From positions 1 through 42,456 of the IMG/VR virus record IMGVR_UViG_3300046836_000302: a stretch of DNA of 42,456 nucleotides; one strand, given 5' to 3'. The DNA comes from a virus. A program made the position numbers and the translations under genes. Below, piece after piece: positions 6,783-12,953 of the stretch (positions are counted from its first letter, which is position 1; every line of letters starts with the position of its first letter). The notes under the pieces were generated by a model. It made no database searches, was not told where the DNA came from, and saw nothing but the letters and a program-made list of their open reading frames with translations.

Positions 6783-7063
6783 GGCTTCTTCTCCTCGCTG
6801 ATCGGAGGCGTTGCGGGTCCGTCGACGAACATGGGGCCGCCGACCCTGACCAGGGCGTCCCAGAGCTTTTGGCAGAACGCCAACTCGGGATCGGTGAGGT
6901 CGACGCCGACCGGATCGTGCCCGGTCACCATCTTTCCGGCGAAGAGCAGGCAGCCCGTCCCGTCCGTTTCGAGAACGATCGCCACTCGACTCTGCTCGCC
7001 GAAGAAGTGGATGTAGCGGGCCCCGTCGGCCCCCACTGACGTCCGGTAGCGCGGATCGATCAC
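6779..7063 (-). CDS. 94-aa protein, unknown
   Basis: GTG at 7063 overlaps the upstream stop and TGA overlaps the next GTG. The sequence is beta-rich (YIHFFGEQSRVAIVLETDG, then GCLLFAGKMVTG) and then helical (ELAFCQKLWDALVRVGG). No family is recognised. Confidence 0.55.
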   Translation of the reverse strand: MIDPRYRTSVGADGARYIHFFGEQSRVAIVLETDGTGCLLFAGKMVTGHDPVGVDLTDPELAFCQKLWDALVRVGGPMFVDGPATPPISEEKKP

Positions 7064-7287
7064 GGCCCCTCCTTCGCGGGTCCCGGCCCGGGGGACGTAG
7101 GCGTTGCGGGGCTGGGAGCGCTGGTGGACACGGTGACGCCGGCCATCGGTCGGGCGAGCGCCGTCCCGAGCTCGACCAGGTCGGCCTCCGCCTCGGCCCT
7201 CGTCCCCCGGAGCGGGCCGACGACGCGCCAGAACGGGCCCACCCGGTCCGAGTCCTCCATCACTAGCAGATCGTGCTTCGCGTTCAT
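7060..7287 (-). CDS. 75-aa protein with TRAEAE module
   Basis: ATG at 7287 has GGGAGAAGG upstream and overlaps the pentapeptide gene's stop. It contains FWRVVGPLRGTRAEAEADL, which matches GPYRKTRAEAESDL in the 3593-4042 product. The two genes therefore share a small domain, here without zinc ribbon or coiled coil. The C-terminus is a Pro/Thr/Ser-rich tail. Confidence 0.55.
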   Translation of the reverse strand: MNAKHDLLVMEDSDRVGPFWRVVGPLRGTRAEAEADLVELGTALARPMAGVTVSTSAPSPATPTSPGPGPAKEGP

Positions 7288-8090
7288 CGTCCTTCTCCCT
7301 TCTTTTCCGTTGCTTGCGGCGGGCGTTTCCCGACCGGCTTTGCCGTCGCGCGCTCGTGCTGCCATTGCGCGATCACGGCGGCAGCGAACGCCGCGCTCGG
7401 ATTCGTCACTGGCGTGTCGCCCTTCCGGATCCGCAGGAACCAGCGCTCAGCGGGCCGGGACGAGTCCGGGCGAAGGCCTGGGATCGCGTCGTATCGGCAC
7501 CCGCGGACCTTGGCGACGGAGCCGACGAGACAGGCGCACTCGCCCTCGTACACGGTGCCGTCCACCCTGCCGTCCCAGAGCAACTGGAGCAGTCCTGGCA
7601 CCTCGTGCGGAGAGGTGTCGAGGACCGTCCGGATGTCGTCGCGGATCGCCTTCGCCCAGTCGCCAACGCCGATCGCGCCGGCCAGGTACGCGCCGTCCAG
7701 GTTCGCGCCGTCCAGGTTCGCGCGGGCCAGGTTCGCGCGGGCCAGGTTCGCGCCGGCCAGGTTCGCGCCGGCCAGGTTCGCGCCGTCCAGGTACGCGCGG
7801 GCCAGGTTCGCGCGGGCCAGGTTCGCGCCGGCCAGGTACGCGCCGTCCAGGTACGCGCCGTCCAGGTTCGCGCCGGCCAGGTACGCGCGGGCCAGGTTCG
7901 CGCCGGCCAGGTACGCGCCGTCCAGGTACGCGCCGTCCAGGTTCGCGCCGGCCAGGTACGCGCCGTCCAGGTACGCGCCGTCCAGGTTCGCGCGGGCCTT
8001 GACGGCTTCCTCCAGCGCCTCGCGGACCGTCTCGACCTGCGAGGTGTAGACGACGGCGCCGGTGTGTCGATGCTTGATCTCGATGGTCAC
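7284..8090 (-). CDS. pentapeptide-repeat protein
   Basis: 268 aa from GTG 8090 (GTGA overlap). After a 33-residue N-terminal domain (IEIKHRHTGAVVYTSQVETV), residues 34-138 are 21 unbroken pentapeptides of the form A-[NY]-L-[DA]-[GR]. Such repeats fold as a right-handed quadrilateral beta-helix. A 130-residue C-terminal domain follows (VGDWAKAIRDDIRTVL, YEGECACLVGSVAKVRG). In bacteria, some family members (MfpA, Qnr, McbG) mimic DNA and bind gyrase; in phages the role is unknown. Here it could modulate gyrase or a host defence protein. The repeats are almost identical at DNA level, pointing to recent expansion. Confidence 0.85.
   Translation of the reverse strand: MTIEIKHRHTGAVVYTSQVETVREALEEAVKARANLDGAYLDGAYLAGANLDGAYLDGAYLAGANLARAYLAGANLDGAYLDGAYLAGANLARANLARAYLDGANLAGANLAGANLARANLARANLDGANLDGAYLAGAIGVGDWAKAIRDDIRTVLDTSPHEVPGLLQLLWDGRVDGTVYEGECACLVGSVAKVRGCRYDAIPGLRPDSSRPAERWFLRIRKGDTPVTNPSAAFAAAVIAQWQHERATAKPVGKRPPQATEKKGEGR
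7677..7991. repeat. 21 tandem 15-bp units inside the pentapeptide gene
   Basis: The region is a 315-bp tandem array with a 15-bp period. Each unit encodes one pentapeptide and differs mainly at the Asn/Tyr codon and at the Asp-Gly, Ala-Gly or Ala-Arg pair. A 45-bp higher-order unit (ANLDG, AYLDG, AYLAG) occurs three times. The near-identity suggests slippage or recombination and predicts length variation between isolates. Confidence 0.9.
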
Positions 8091-8314
8091 TTGTCTTTCC
8101 TTTCCGTCGCTTGGGTCGGGCGATGCCCGTTCAGGATCGCCCTCACGTCGTGGACGAGCAGGCAGAGGCTGCACCAGTCGTCGACCTCCAACGGGTCGTC
8201 CTCCGTGCACGGCGGATCGTTCGGGCAGTGGTTTAGCTGCGCGCAATCGCAGAGGGTTGCGAGACGATCGCGCTCACCCTCGGTCAGCGTCTCGGGACCC
8301 GGGCCGGTCATCAT
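8087..8314 (-). CDS. 75-aa Cys-rich protein
   Basis: ATG at 8314 overlaps the upstream TGA (ATGA); a second Met follows immediately. It contains LATLCDCAQLNHCPNDPPC and DDWCSLCLLVHDVRAIL: six cysteines with nearby histidines, probably one or two zinc sites, ending in a helix. No family is recognised. Confidence 0.6.
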   Translation of the reverse strand: MMTGPGPETLTEGERDRLATLCDCAQLNHCPNDPPCTEDDPLEVDDWCSLCLLVHDVRAILNGHRPTQATERKDK

Positions 8315-8475
8315 GTCCGCCTCCGGTCCCGCATCGCCTTGCAGCGCCGCGGGTGCCCCTTGCTCGGCCCCGCGGCGTCGTCGCGGTAGGGCAGCTCCGT
8401 CGGCTCGACCCACGGCAGGCCGTCCCGCGGCTCGGAGCAGAGGCAGAGCCTGGTCTCGTTCTTCGGCTCACACAT
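8311..8475 (-). CDS. 54-aa protein, unknown
   Basis: ATG at 8475 lies inside the last codons of the XRE gene (8-base overlap) and the stop overlaps the next ATG. It begins MCEPKNETRLCLCSEPRDG and ends in a basic tail (RRCKAMRDRRRT). Three early cysteines may bind metal. Support comes from spacing only. Confidence 0.5.
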   Translation of the reverse strand: MCEPKNETRLCLCSEPRDGLPWVEPTELPYRDDAAGPSKGHPRRCKAMRDRRRT

Positions 8476-8761
8476 CGGCGTCACCGTCACCGCATGGAAT
8501 CAGGTCGTAGACGTTGCAATCGAGCGCATCGGCAAAGTCGAGCAGCGCAGGCACCGTGACGCCCCAGCCCTGTTCGGCGCGGTGCACGGCCGACGGCGGC
8601 CGACCGCTGGCTCGCGCAATCTCGGTCTGGCTCATGCCGCGCTCGCGTCGGATACGGCCGAGCTTGAGCCCGATCCTCTCCATGACCTGCGCGTCGAGCC
8701 GCTGCTTGGCTGTCGTGTGGTTGCCGTTGCTCTTCGGTCGGCCGCCCAGATTCATGGTCAT
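8468..8761 (-). CDS. XRE-family helix-turn-helix regulator
   Basis: 97 aa with a HTH_3/Cro-CI domain at residues 30-90: LGRIRRERGMSQTEIARASG, then PSAVHRAEQGWG and LLDFADALDCNVYDLIP. It starts with a basic, flexible stretch (GGRPKSNGNHTTAKQR). ATG 8761 overlaps the nuclease stop; an in-frame ATG six bases later is an alternative. It lies within the leftward early operon rather than at the switch, so it may be a delayed regulator that turns the early operon down or controls late genes. The target is unknown. Confidence 0.8.
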   Translation of the reverse strand: MTMNLGGRPKSNGNHTTAKQRLDAQVMERIGLKLGRIRRERGMSQTEIARASGRPPSAVHRAEQGWGVTVPALLDFADALDCNVYDLIPCGDGDADV

Positions 8762-9498
8762 TGGAAAAAGCCTGCTTCCTCGAGGCTGCGCTCGCTGTCG
8801 TCAGCCTTCGCGGCCGAATACGCCGGGCACGCCGGCTTCGCCTCGCAGTAGTGACAGTGATCGCCCGGGCTGGGCTCTGCCACCGGCAGCTTGCGAAGCA
8901 ATCGCGCGATCCGCCCGGCCTCATGGTCCAGGCGGTCCGCGTCCAGCGTCTCCAGTTCCGGAGGGTCACACTTCGTCTTGCGGCCGTAGAGGTAGCCCAC
9001 GCGCACCGTGTCGAGCTTGAACGCGCGCGACACGGCCACGGCCTGCGCGTAAAGCTGCTCGCGGTCCTTCACGAGCTTGCCTGACTTCGCGTCGATGACG
9101 AGCGCGGCGTCGGGCTCGATGGCCACCAGGTCCAGCGTCCCGGCGATGGCGCCATCCTCGTGCTGGCCGTAACCTGGCGTTCCGCGTCCCCCGCGCGTGT
9201 ACGCCTCGTCATGGCGTGAGTCGTAGACGATGCCAATCTCGGCATGCGCCCACGGGATCGAGTCGAGGTAGGCGATAAGCGGCGCGCTGAACCGCGAGCG
9301 CGCCTCCTCCGCCTCCTCAGACTCGCCGATGCCGAACTGGGCGCCCTTGACGTGGCCCTCCACCAGCTTGTGAAAAAACGTGCCGATGCGAGCCTCCTTT
9401 CCTGGGGGGCGAGGGAAGGTCTCGACATCGGCACGGAACCCGTAGGCGCACTTGTAGGCCAGCGCCATCTTGCTCATCGTGAGCCTGTGCGCACTCAC
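8758..9498 (-). CDS. PD-(D/E)XK nuclease of the Cas4/RecB type with Fe-S cluster
   Basis: 246 aa from GTG 9498 (GTGA overlap with the annealing protein). Motifs: an early substrate-binding helix (SKMALAYKCAYGFRAD), GTFFHKLVEGH (motif I His), GTLDLVAI and VIDAKSGK (the D ... D-x-K core), and CHYCEAKPACPAYSA near the C-terminus. Those cysteines with one further upstream (KCAYG) match the 4Fe-4S pattern of Cas4, AddB and related phage exonucleases. Immediately downstream of a single-strand annealing protein, it most likely supplies the exonuclease of a Red-like recombination pair. Confidence 0.8.
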   Translation of the reverse strand: MSAHRLTMSKMALAYKCAYGFRADVETFPRPPGKEARIGTFFHKLVEGHVKGAQFGIGESEEAEEARSRFSAPLIAYLDSIPWAHAEIGIVYDSRHDEAYTRGGRGTPGYGQHEDGAIAGTLDLVAIEPDAALVIDAKSGKLVKDREQLYAQAVAVSRAFKLDTVRVGYLYGRKTKCDPPELETLDADRLDHEAGRIARLLRKLPVAEPSPGDHCHYCEAKPACPAYSAAKADDSERSLEEAGFFQ

Positions 9499-10235
9499 TT
9501 CGGCCCCCGCAGCTCGGCCTTCTTCTCGTCCTTCGCCAGTCGAAGCGCCTCGACATGCTCGGCCGGCGGCTGGAGGCGCTTCACGTCGTCGTTGACGTCC
9601 GCCCAGGCCGCCGTGAGGCTCCCCATGTCCGGCGCGCCCTGGATGGCAGCCAGGTGCTCCGCGGCCCACTTGCCCCAGTCCACGCTTGCGGCGAGCTGCT
9701 TGGTCAGGTCCGGCTGCGATGGAGGCTCCACGATCTCCCCGTCCGCGGTCACGGTTACCGGCTTCGCCGCGCGGACGTCGGCAACCTCGGTCTCGTCGAG
9801 CCAGCCGAGGCCGCAGATGGAGAGCGTCACCCGGCGCTTGGCCTTGGTCTCGGCCTTCATCAGGGCGTTGGACAGGCCTTCGCCCTTCAGGCCAGCGATG
9901 CTGACCGCGCCGATGCTCTCGTCGGTGCGCCCGCTCGGCATCGTGGCCCGAGCCGTCACGATGTAGAGGTCGTCGGTCCGCTCGCGCTTCGCAACGATGA
10001 CCGAGACCTCGTAGAGCTTTCGGAGCTGGTCCGCGGCGTCGCGCTTGGCGTAGAGCGTCAGTTTGCCGTTCAGCCGGACGTACATGAACGGCTGCGTCAG
10101 GGGGTTTAACCCCATGCTTTCGCATACTTTCGTGTAGTACCGCGCGCGCTCGCCCGGCTGCATGCTCTCGAGGTCGCCCATCGCGATGACCCGTTCCGCG
10201 ATCTGCCCGTCCACCCTGGCCATGCCGTTGTTCAT
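9495..10235 (-). CDS. single-strand DNA annealing protein (RecT/Rad52-like superfamily candidate)
   Basis: 246 aa. ATG 10235 overlaps the previous stop and has GGAGGGCGGAGC upstream, so it is chosen over the in-frame ATG 21 bases earlier. The region KVCESMGLNPLTQPFMYV, LNGKLTLYAKRDAADQL and ALMKAETKAKRRVTLSICG with LGWLDETE is typical of a phage recombinase family that often sits beside a Cas4/RecB-like nuclease. The C-terminal third is acidic and helical. It probably anneals single strands exposed by the neighbouring exonuclease, serving recombination-dependent replication or repair. The exact family (RecT, Erf, Sak) cannot be fixed by eye. Confidence 0.7.
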   Translation of the reverse strand: MNNGMARVDGQIAERVIAMGDLESMQPGERARYYTKVCESMGLNPLTQPFMYVRLNGKLTLYAKRDAADQLRKLYEVSVIVAKRERTDDLYIVTARATMPSGRTDESIGAVSIAGLKGEGLSNALMKAETKAKRRVTLSICGLGWLDETEVADVRAAKPVTVTADGEIVEPPSQPDLTKQLAASVDWGKWAAEHLAAIQGAPDMGSLTAAWADVNDDVKRLQPPAEHVEALRLAKDEKKAELRGPK

Positions 10236-10411
10236 TGCTCCGCCCTCCGTTGCCAAACGCCCAGCCAGTACTGCAACCGCCCGATCTCCTCGTTCGCCGC
10301 CGACAGCCGCTCCTGCAACTCAGCGATGCGCCTTTCGTGCTCGGCTCGCTCCTCGTCGCGGCACCGCCGAATCCACTCAGCGGCCGACACGCCTGCCACC
10401 TCGAGGATCAC
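10232..10411 (-). CDS. 59-aa coiled-coil protein
   Basis: GTG at 10411 overlaps the preceding stop (GTGA). Nearly all of it is a charged heptad helix (RRCRDEERAEHERRIAELQE, RLSAANEEIGRLQYWLG). It precedes the annealing protein by a 4-base overlap. It may be a small oligomeric accessory factor. No family is recognised. Confidence 0.55.
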   Translation of the reverse strand: MILEVAGVSAAEWIRRCRDEERAEHERRIAELQERLSAANEEIGRLQYWLGVWQRRAEQ

Positions 10412-10713
10412 GCGGCCCCCTTGCGCCCGTTGCGGCGTCGCGCGTCCTGGATCCGCGCCAGCGCGAACAGCGGCGCCATGCTCCTCGCCAGCGGCGCCGC
10501 GTGGACGCCAGCCCGGCCGGCCTGCTCTTCGATCTCGGCGGACATGGAGCGCGCGGCCGCGGTCCACTCGTCGTGGTGGCTCTCGCATAGACGCAGCAGC
10601 CTCGGGCCGTTGGCCGCATCCACCGTGTCAGCCCATGGCTCACCGCAGCCCCCGATGTCGCAGCACTCCGTCTCGGTCGACGGCAGGTCTTCGGTTGGAT
10701 TGTGAGGGATCAT
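10408..10713 (-). CDS. 101-aa protein with CCDIGGCG ... CESHH cluster
   Basis: The start is ATG 10713, overlapping the HNH-like gene's TGA; the longer open frame upstream is shadow of that gene. Residues 15-45 include ECCDIGGCG and RLCESHHDEW, a probable zinc finger with Cys and His ligands like those in HNH-type or treble-clef folds. The rest is helical and basic (LARIQDARRRNGRKGAA). A DNA-binding role is plausible but not shown. Confidence 0.6.
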   Translation of the reverse strand: MIPHNPTEDLPSTETECCDIGGCGEPWADTVDAANGPRLLRLCESHHDEWTAAARSMSAEIEEQAGRAGVHAAPLARSMAPLFALARIQDARRRNGRKGAA

Positions 10714-11336
10714 GACGTCACCAACGACCAGGTCTGGCCGGTCACGAGAGAGAGCATTGAGGAGATCGAGAGGCCGTAGCGGCGAGCCAGCGCCGCACAC
10801 TCTCCCCTCGCACCGGTGTACCCCGCGCGAATCTCCGCGACCTGGGACGAAGTCAGCCTGGCCTGGTTGCCGATCCTGCTGGCGGGCTGGGTAAGTGCGC
10901 GTTCGACCGGCCACCCGCGAGCCAACCTGGTCGTGATCGTCTGGCCCGGGACGCCAAGTCGCTTCGCCCAGTCGGTGAGGGGCATTGTTTCGCCACGAAG
11001 AGTGAGCCACCGAATGACGGAGCTATTGCGGGACTGCTCTTTCCTGGTCGCCCAGCGAACATTCCCTGGCTCGTAACCACCGTCGTTGTCGATGCGATCC
11101 AGAGAGTGGGCGTAAGAAGGCCGGCGTCCGGCGTCTCTGATGAACAGATCGAAGCTGCTGCGCCAGGCCGGGCACACGAAGATGCCCCGCCCGCCGTACC
11201 GGTGAAACGACCGGTGATTCGGGTTCTCGCACCGCTGGATCATGCTGACGTACGCCTTCCACTCCGGCTGCCTGGTGCGCGCATTTGACGCGCCGGGGAT
11301 TGCGACGAAGCCGCCTCTCTCTGCTCGGCCCCTCAT
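10710..11336 (-). CDS. HNH-like phage protein with YGGRGI motif and C-terminal HTH
   Basis: 208 aa from ATG 11336 (ATGA overlap, GGAGGG about six bases upstream; ATG 11342 is the alternative). The N-terminal part matches a widespread phage family: MIQRCENPNHRSFHRYGGRG, then VCPAWRSSFDLF, SLDRIDNDGGYEPGNVRWAT and EQSRN. It is often annotated as HNH or homing-type endonuclease. The Cys/His/Asn pattern supports a beta-beta-alpha-metal-like site. The second half has TDWAKRLGVPGQTITTRLARG, a small HTH, and a last HTH-like stretch (CAALARRYGLSISSM). It may be a selfish or regulatory nuclease. No interrupted host gene is seen. Confidence 0.65.
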   Translation of the reverse strand: MRGRAERGGFVAIPGASNARTRQPEWKAYVSMIQRCENPNHRSFHRYGGRGIFVCPAWRSSFDLFIRDAGRRPSYAHSLDRIDNDGGYEPGNVRWATRKEQSRNSSVIRWLTLRGETMPLTDWAKRLGVPGQTITTRLARGWPVERALTQPASRIGNQARLTSSQVAEIRAGYTGARGECAALARRYGLSISSMLSLVTGQTWSLVTS

Positions 11337-11626
11337 CGCCATCCCTCCGCGCGCCGCTCGTCGCGCTCCTCGCGGTCACACTCGTCGCTGTCGTCCTCGA
11401 GCGCCTCCTCGGACAGCGCATCGACGATCCGCGCCCGGTCCGCCCGCGAGACGCCCGCCTCGTCGAGCGCGCGCCACTCGTCGTCAACCAGGATCTCCGG
11501 CTCGCCGTCGACGAAGGCCGACAGCCCGCCGCCGGTCATCTCCGTGTAGAGCTCGCCGCGGACGCTGTACTCGTCGGCGTCGAAGCCGGGGCCATCGACG
11601 CTCACCGTGGTCTGGTAGCGGCTCAT
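11333..11626 (-). CDS. 97-aa acidic protein, unknown
   Basis: ATG 11626 and the stop both form 4-base overlaps with neighbours. The N-terminal half is beta-rich (YQTTVSVDGPGFDADEYSVR). The C-terminal half is very acidic (ALSEEALEDDSDECDREERDE). Acidic small phage proteins sometimes mimic DNA; that is speculation here. No family is recognised. Confidence 0.6.
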   Translation of the reverse strand: MSRYQTTVSVDGPGFDADEYSVRGELYTEMTGGGLSAFVDGEPEILVDDEWRALDEAGVSRADRARIVDALSEEALEDDSDECDREERDERRAEGWR

Positions 11627-11805
11627 CGCCCACCACGCGCGCGGTAGGTGCCGAGGATCCGCGTCAGCTCGCGCTCAGCGTCGAGCAGCGTCGCCCAGGC
11701 GGCAGCGACGTCGACCAGCGGCTCGGCCGGCAGGAAGAGCGTGGGGCGCGGCGGAAGGATGGTTCGGGGCGGTCGCGTCGAGTCGTTCGTAGCGTCGTTC
11801 GGCAT
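11623..11805 (-). CDS. 60-aa first gene of the leftward operon
   Basis: MPNDATNDSTRPPRTILPPR, then a helix (DVAAAWATLLDAERELTRIL). ATG 11805 is chosen because it lies exactly 7 bases after the -10 of the strong promoter, with no room for a Shine-Dalgarno. Translation from a leaderless mRNA is predicted. The upstream in-frame ATG at 11817 would lie within the -10 element and cannot be in the transcript. Function unknown. Confidence 0.6.
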   Translation of the reverse strand: MPNDATNDSTRPPRTILPPRPTLFLPAEPLVDVAAAWATLLDAERELTRILGTYRARGGR

Positions 11806-11840
11806 GGAGACCATTATTGCCCAATGGCAAGAATTGTCAA
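11805..11840 (-). promoter_or_regulatory. leftward early promoter (PL-like), leaderless
   Basis: On the minus strand: -35 TTGACA (11835-11840, perfect), 16-bp spacer, -10 AATAAT (11813-11818), then 7 bases to ATG 11805. The predicted transcription start coincides with the start codon. It has the same architecture, and much the same sequence, as the rightward promoter at 12947-12974. Confidence 0.75.
11817..11830. promoter_or_regulatory. operator-like inverted repeat in PL
   Basis: On the minus strand it reads TTGCC-ATTG-GGCAA: perfect 5-bp arms with a 4-bp centre. It lies between -35 and -10 and overlaps the -10. The corresponding position of the rightward promoter holds TTGAC-GTTC-GGCAA. 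A second, imperfect site follows 17 bp away (11834-11847). It is the likely target of the repressor and the Cro-like protein. Confidence 0.6.
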
Positions 11841-11885
11841 TCGTCACGACGCGGAAAGCCGCATTCCCTTTTCCGTGCGCGTCGT

Positions 11886-11899
11886 TACAATGCGTCTTT
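11886..11899 (+). promoter_or_regulatory. candidate promoter of the metzincin gene
   Basis: -10 TACAAT at 11886-11891, five of six consensus bases, lies 8 bases before ATG 11900. The -35 is poor (TTCCCT at 11864-11869, 16-bp spacer). No Shine-Dalgarno exists between -10 and ATG, so a third leaderless start is possible. No operator-like repeat overlaps it, so it could stay active in a lysogen. Confidence 0.4.
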
Positions 11900-12406
11900 A
11901 TGGGGCGTTTCGCCGGATCCGTGGACTTCGTGGCGCTCGCCGTCTTGGGAGCAATGGCCTGTGGCCCGGCAGATCGCGGGGTCAGGGATTGCGGCGGCCA
12001 ATTCGCGGTCGATCCGACCTTCTTGCCGGAGGACGTCGAGACGATCCGTCGCGGCATGGCGCGGTTTTCCGCCTGGTCGGGAGAGCATGTCGAGCTCGCC
12101 GGTCAGACGACGGCGCTCGATTGGTGCGCCATCGCAAAAACGAGTCTCCCGTCGGCGGAAAAGGGGGCCTACTTCTCCGATACTGGCGTGATGTGGCTCG
12201 ATCTCGCCAACTGGGGCAGCCTCGAGGAGGGCCGGCAGCGAACGGTGATGCACGAATTAGGGCACTCCTTCGGCCTGGCGCACCTCGCCGCCGGGAAGGC
12301 GGGCATCATGGGCGCCCAGCGCGAAGGGAGTGAGGTGCGCTATGACTTCACCGCAGACGACGCGGACGATTGTCGCGCCGCCGGGCACTGCATGCACATG
12401 CCCTGA
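11900..12406 (+). CDS. secreted metzincin-type zinc metalloprotease, possible conversion gene
   Basis: 168 aa from ATG 11900. Residues 8-20 are hydrophobic and end at Cys21 (VALAVLGAMAC), which resembles a lipoprotein signal with a weak lipobox. HELGHSFGLAH (118-128) is the HExxHxxGxxH zinc site of metzincins such as matrixins, and GIMG (Met137) fits the Met-turn. Cysteines at 31, 76, 158 and 164 may form disulfides. The length suits a minimal catalytic domain. It lies between the early promoters, transcribed towards the repressor, where cargo (moron) genes are typical. Its substrate is unknown; surface modification of the lysogen is an inference. Confidence 0.75.
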   Translation: MGRFAGSVDFVALAVLGAMACGPADRGVRDCGGQFAVDPTFLPEDVETIRRGMARFSAWSGEHVELAGQTTALDWCAIAKTSLPSAEKGAYFSDTGVMWLDLANWGSLEEGRQRTVMHELGHSFGLAHLAAGKAGIMGAQREGSEVRYDFTADDADDCRAAGHCMHMP

Positions 12407-12410
12407 GGGG

Positions 12411-12887
12411 TTACCCCGTGCGCGGTCTGGGGCCACTTCGGCGCGGGCGCACACGCAGCACGCGCTCGAGGTAGACGCGCCACACGGAGCGTGGCCGCTG
12501 CTGGCCCGGGAGAGTAGCGGCCTCCCGCCGCGCCTCCGAGATGATGGCATCGATCGAGCCGAGGTCGACGTCGTCCGGCCAATCATAGTCGTCAAGCACG
12601 CGTTCTAGGGCATCTATGCCCTTTGCGGGCGCGGCGGCGGCGATCGGGGGCTCCGGAAGCGGCATGTTGGCGGGCACCATATCGCCGCGCCCATAGGCCA
12701 GCCAATCGGCATTTACTTCCAGGGCGCTTCGGTACTTGTCGATGCTGTCCGGCCGAGGCGCTTCGCCGCGCTCCAGGTGCCGGCTCACGGCCGACTCGGA
12801 GAGCCCAGCGAGCTTCGCCGTCGCCTTCTGGTCGAGGTGCTTCCTCTCCATCGCCAGAGAGAGGCGTTCTCCAAATGTGACGGGCAC
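12411..12887 (-). CDS. CI-like repressor, XRE family
   Basis: 158 aa from GTG 12887, just ahead of the HTH. The domain is FGERLSLAMERKHLDQKATA, LAGLSESAVSRHLERGEAPR and KYRSALEVNADWLAYGRGDM (residues 4-70). The C-terminal half is Pro/Ala-rich then acidic and basic, without the Ser-Lys S24 peptidase found in LexA-type repressors. Induction by RecA-stimulated self-cleavage is therefore not expected. An in-frame ATG at 12983 would add 32 residues across the operators and overlap the Cro-like start codon; I consider it less likely. No Shine-Dalgarno is seen at either start. It converges with the metzincin gene. Confidence 0.7.
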   Translation of the reverse strand: MPVTFGERLSLAMERKHLDQKATAKLAGLSESAVSRHLERGEAPRPDSIDKYRSALEVNADWLAYGRGDMVPANMPLPEPPIAAAAPAKGIDALERVLDDYDWPDDVDLGSIDAIISEARREAATLPGQQRPRSVWRVYLERVLRVRPRRSGPRPRTG

Positions 12888-12939
12888 ATGGACAGCTTGC
12901 CATGCGTCAACCGAGGCGGACAAGGGCGGAGATTCGGCC

Positions 12940-12953
12940 TTGTCCGTTGACAA
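12940..12953. promoter_or_regulatory. operator-like inverted repeat 1 in PR
   Basis: TTGTC-CGTT-GACAA: perfect 5-bp arms around a 4-bp centre, overlapping the -35 of the rightward early promoter. It is 17 bp (start to start) from the next site. The shape matches the operator seen in PL. Confidence 0.6.

Noticed and set aside
7677-7991. CRISPR-like or non-coding tandem repeat array
   Set aside because: The period is 15 bp without spacers, and the array is fully in frame as A-[NY]-L pentapeptides.
9499-10125. N-terminal extension of the Cas4-like nuclease
   Set aside because: It covers the annealing protein in another frame, with Arg/Gly-rich shadow composition. The GTG at 9498 overlaps that gene's stop as in the rest of the operon.
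12411-12887. LexA/S24-type self-cleaving repressor
   Set aside because: The C-terminal half lacks the Ala-Gly cleavage site context and the Ser/Lys dyad; it is a Pro/Ala-rich, then charged tail.
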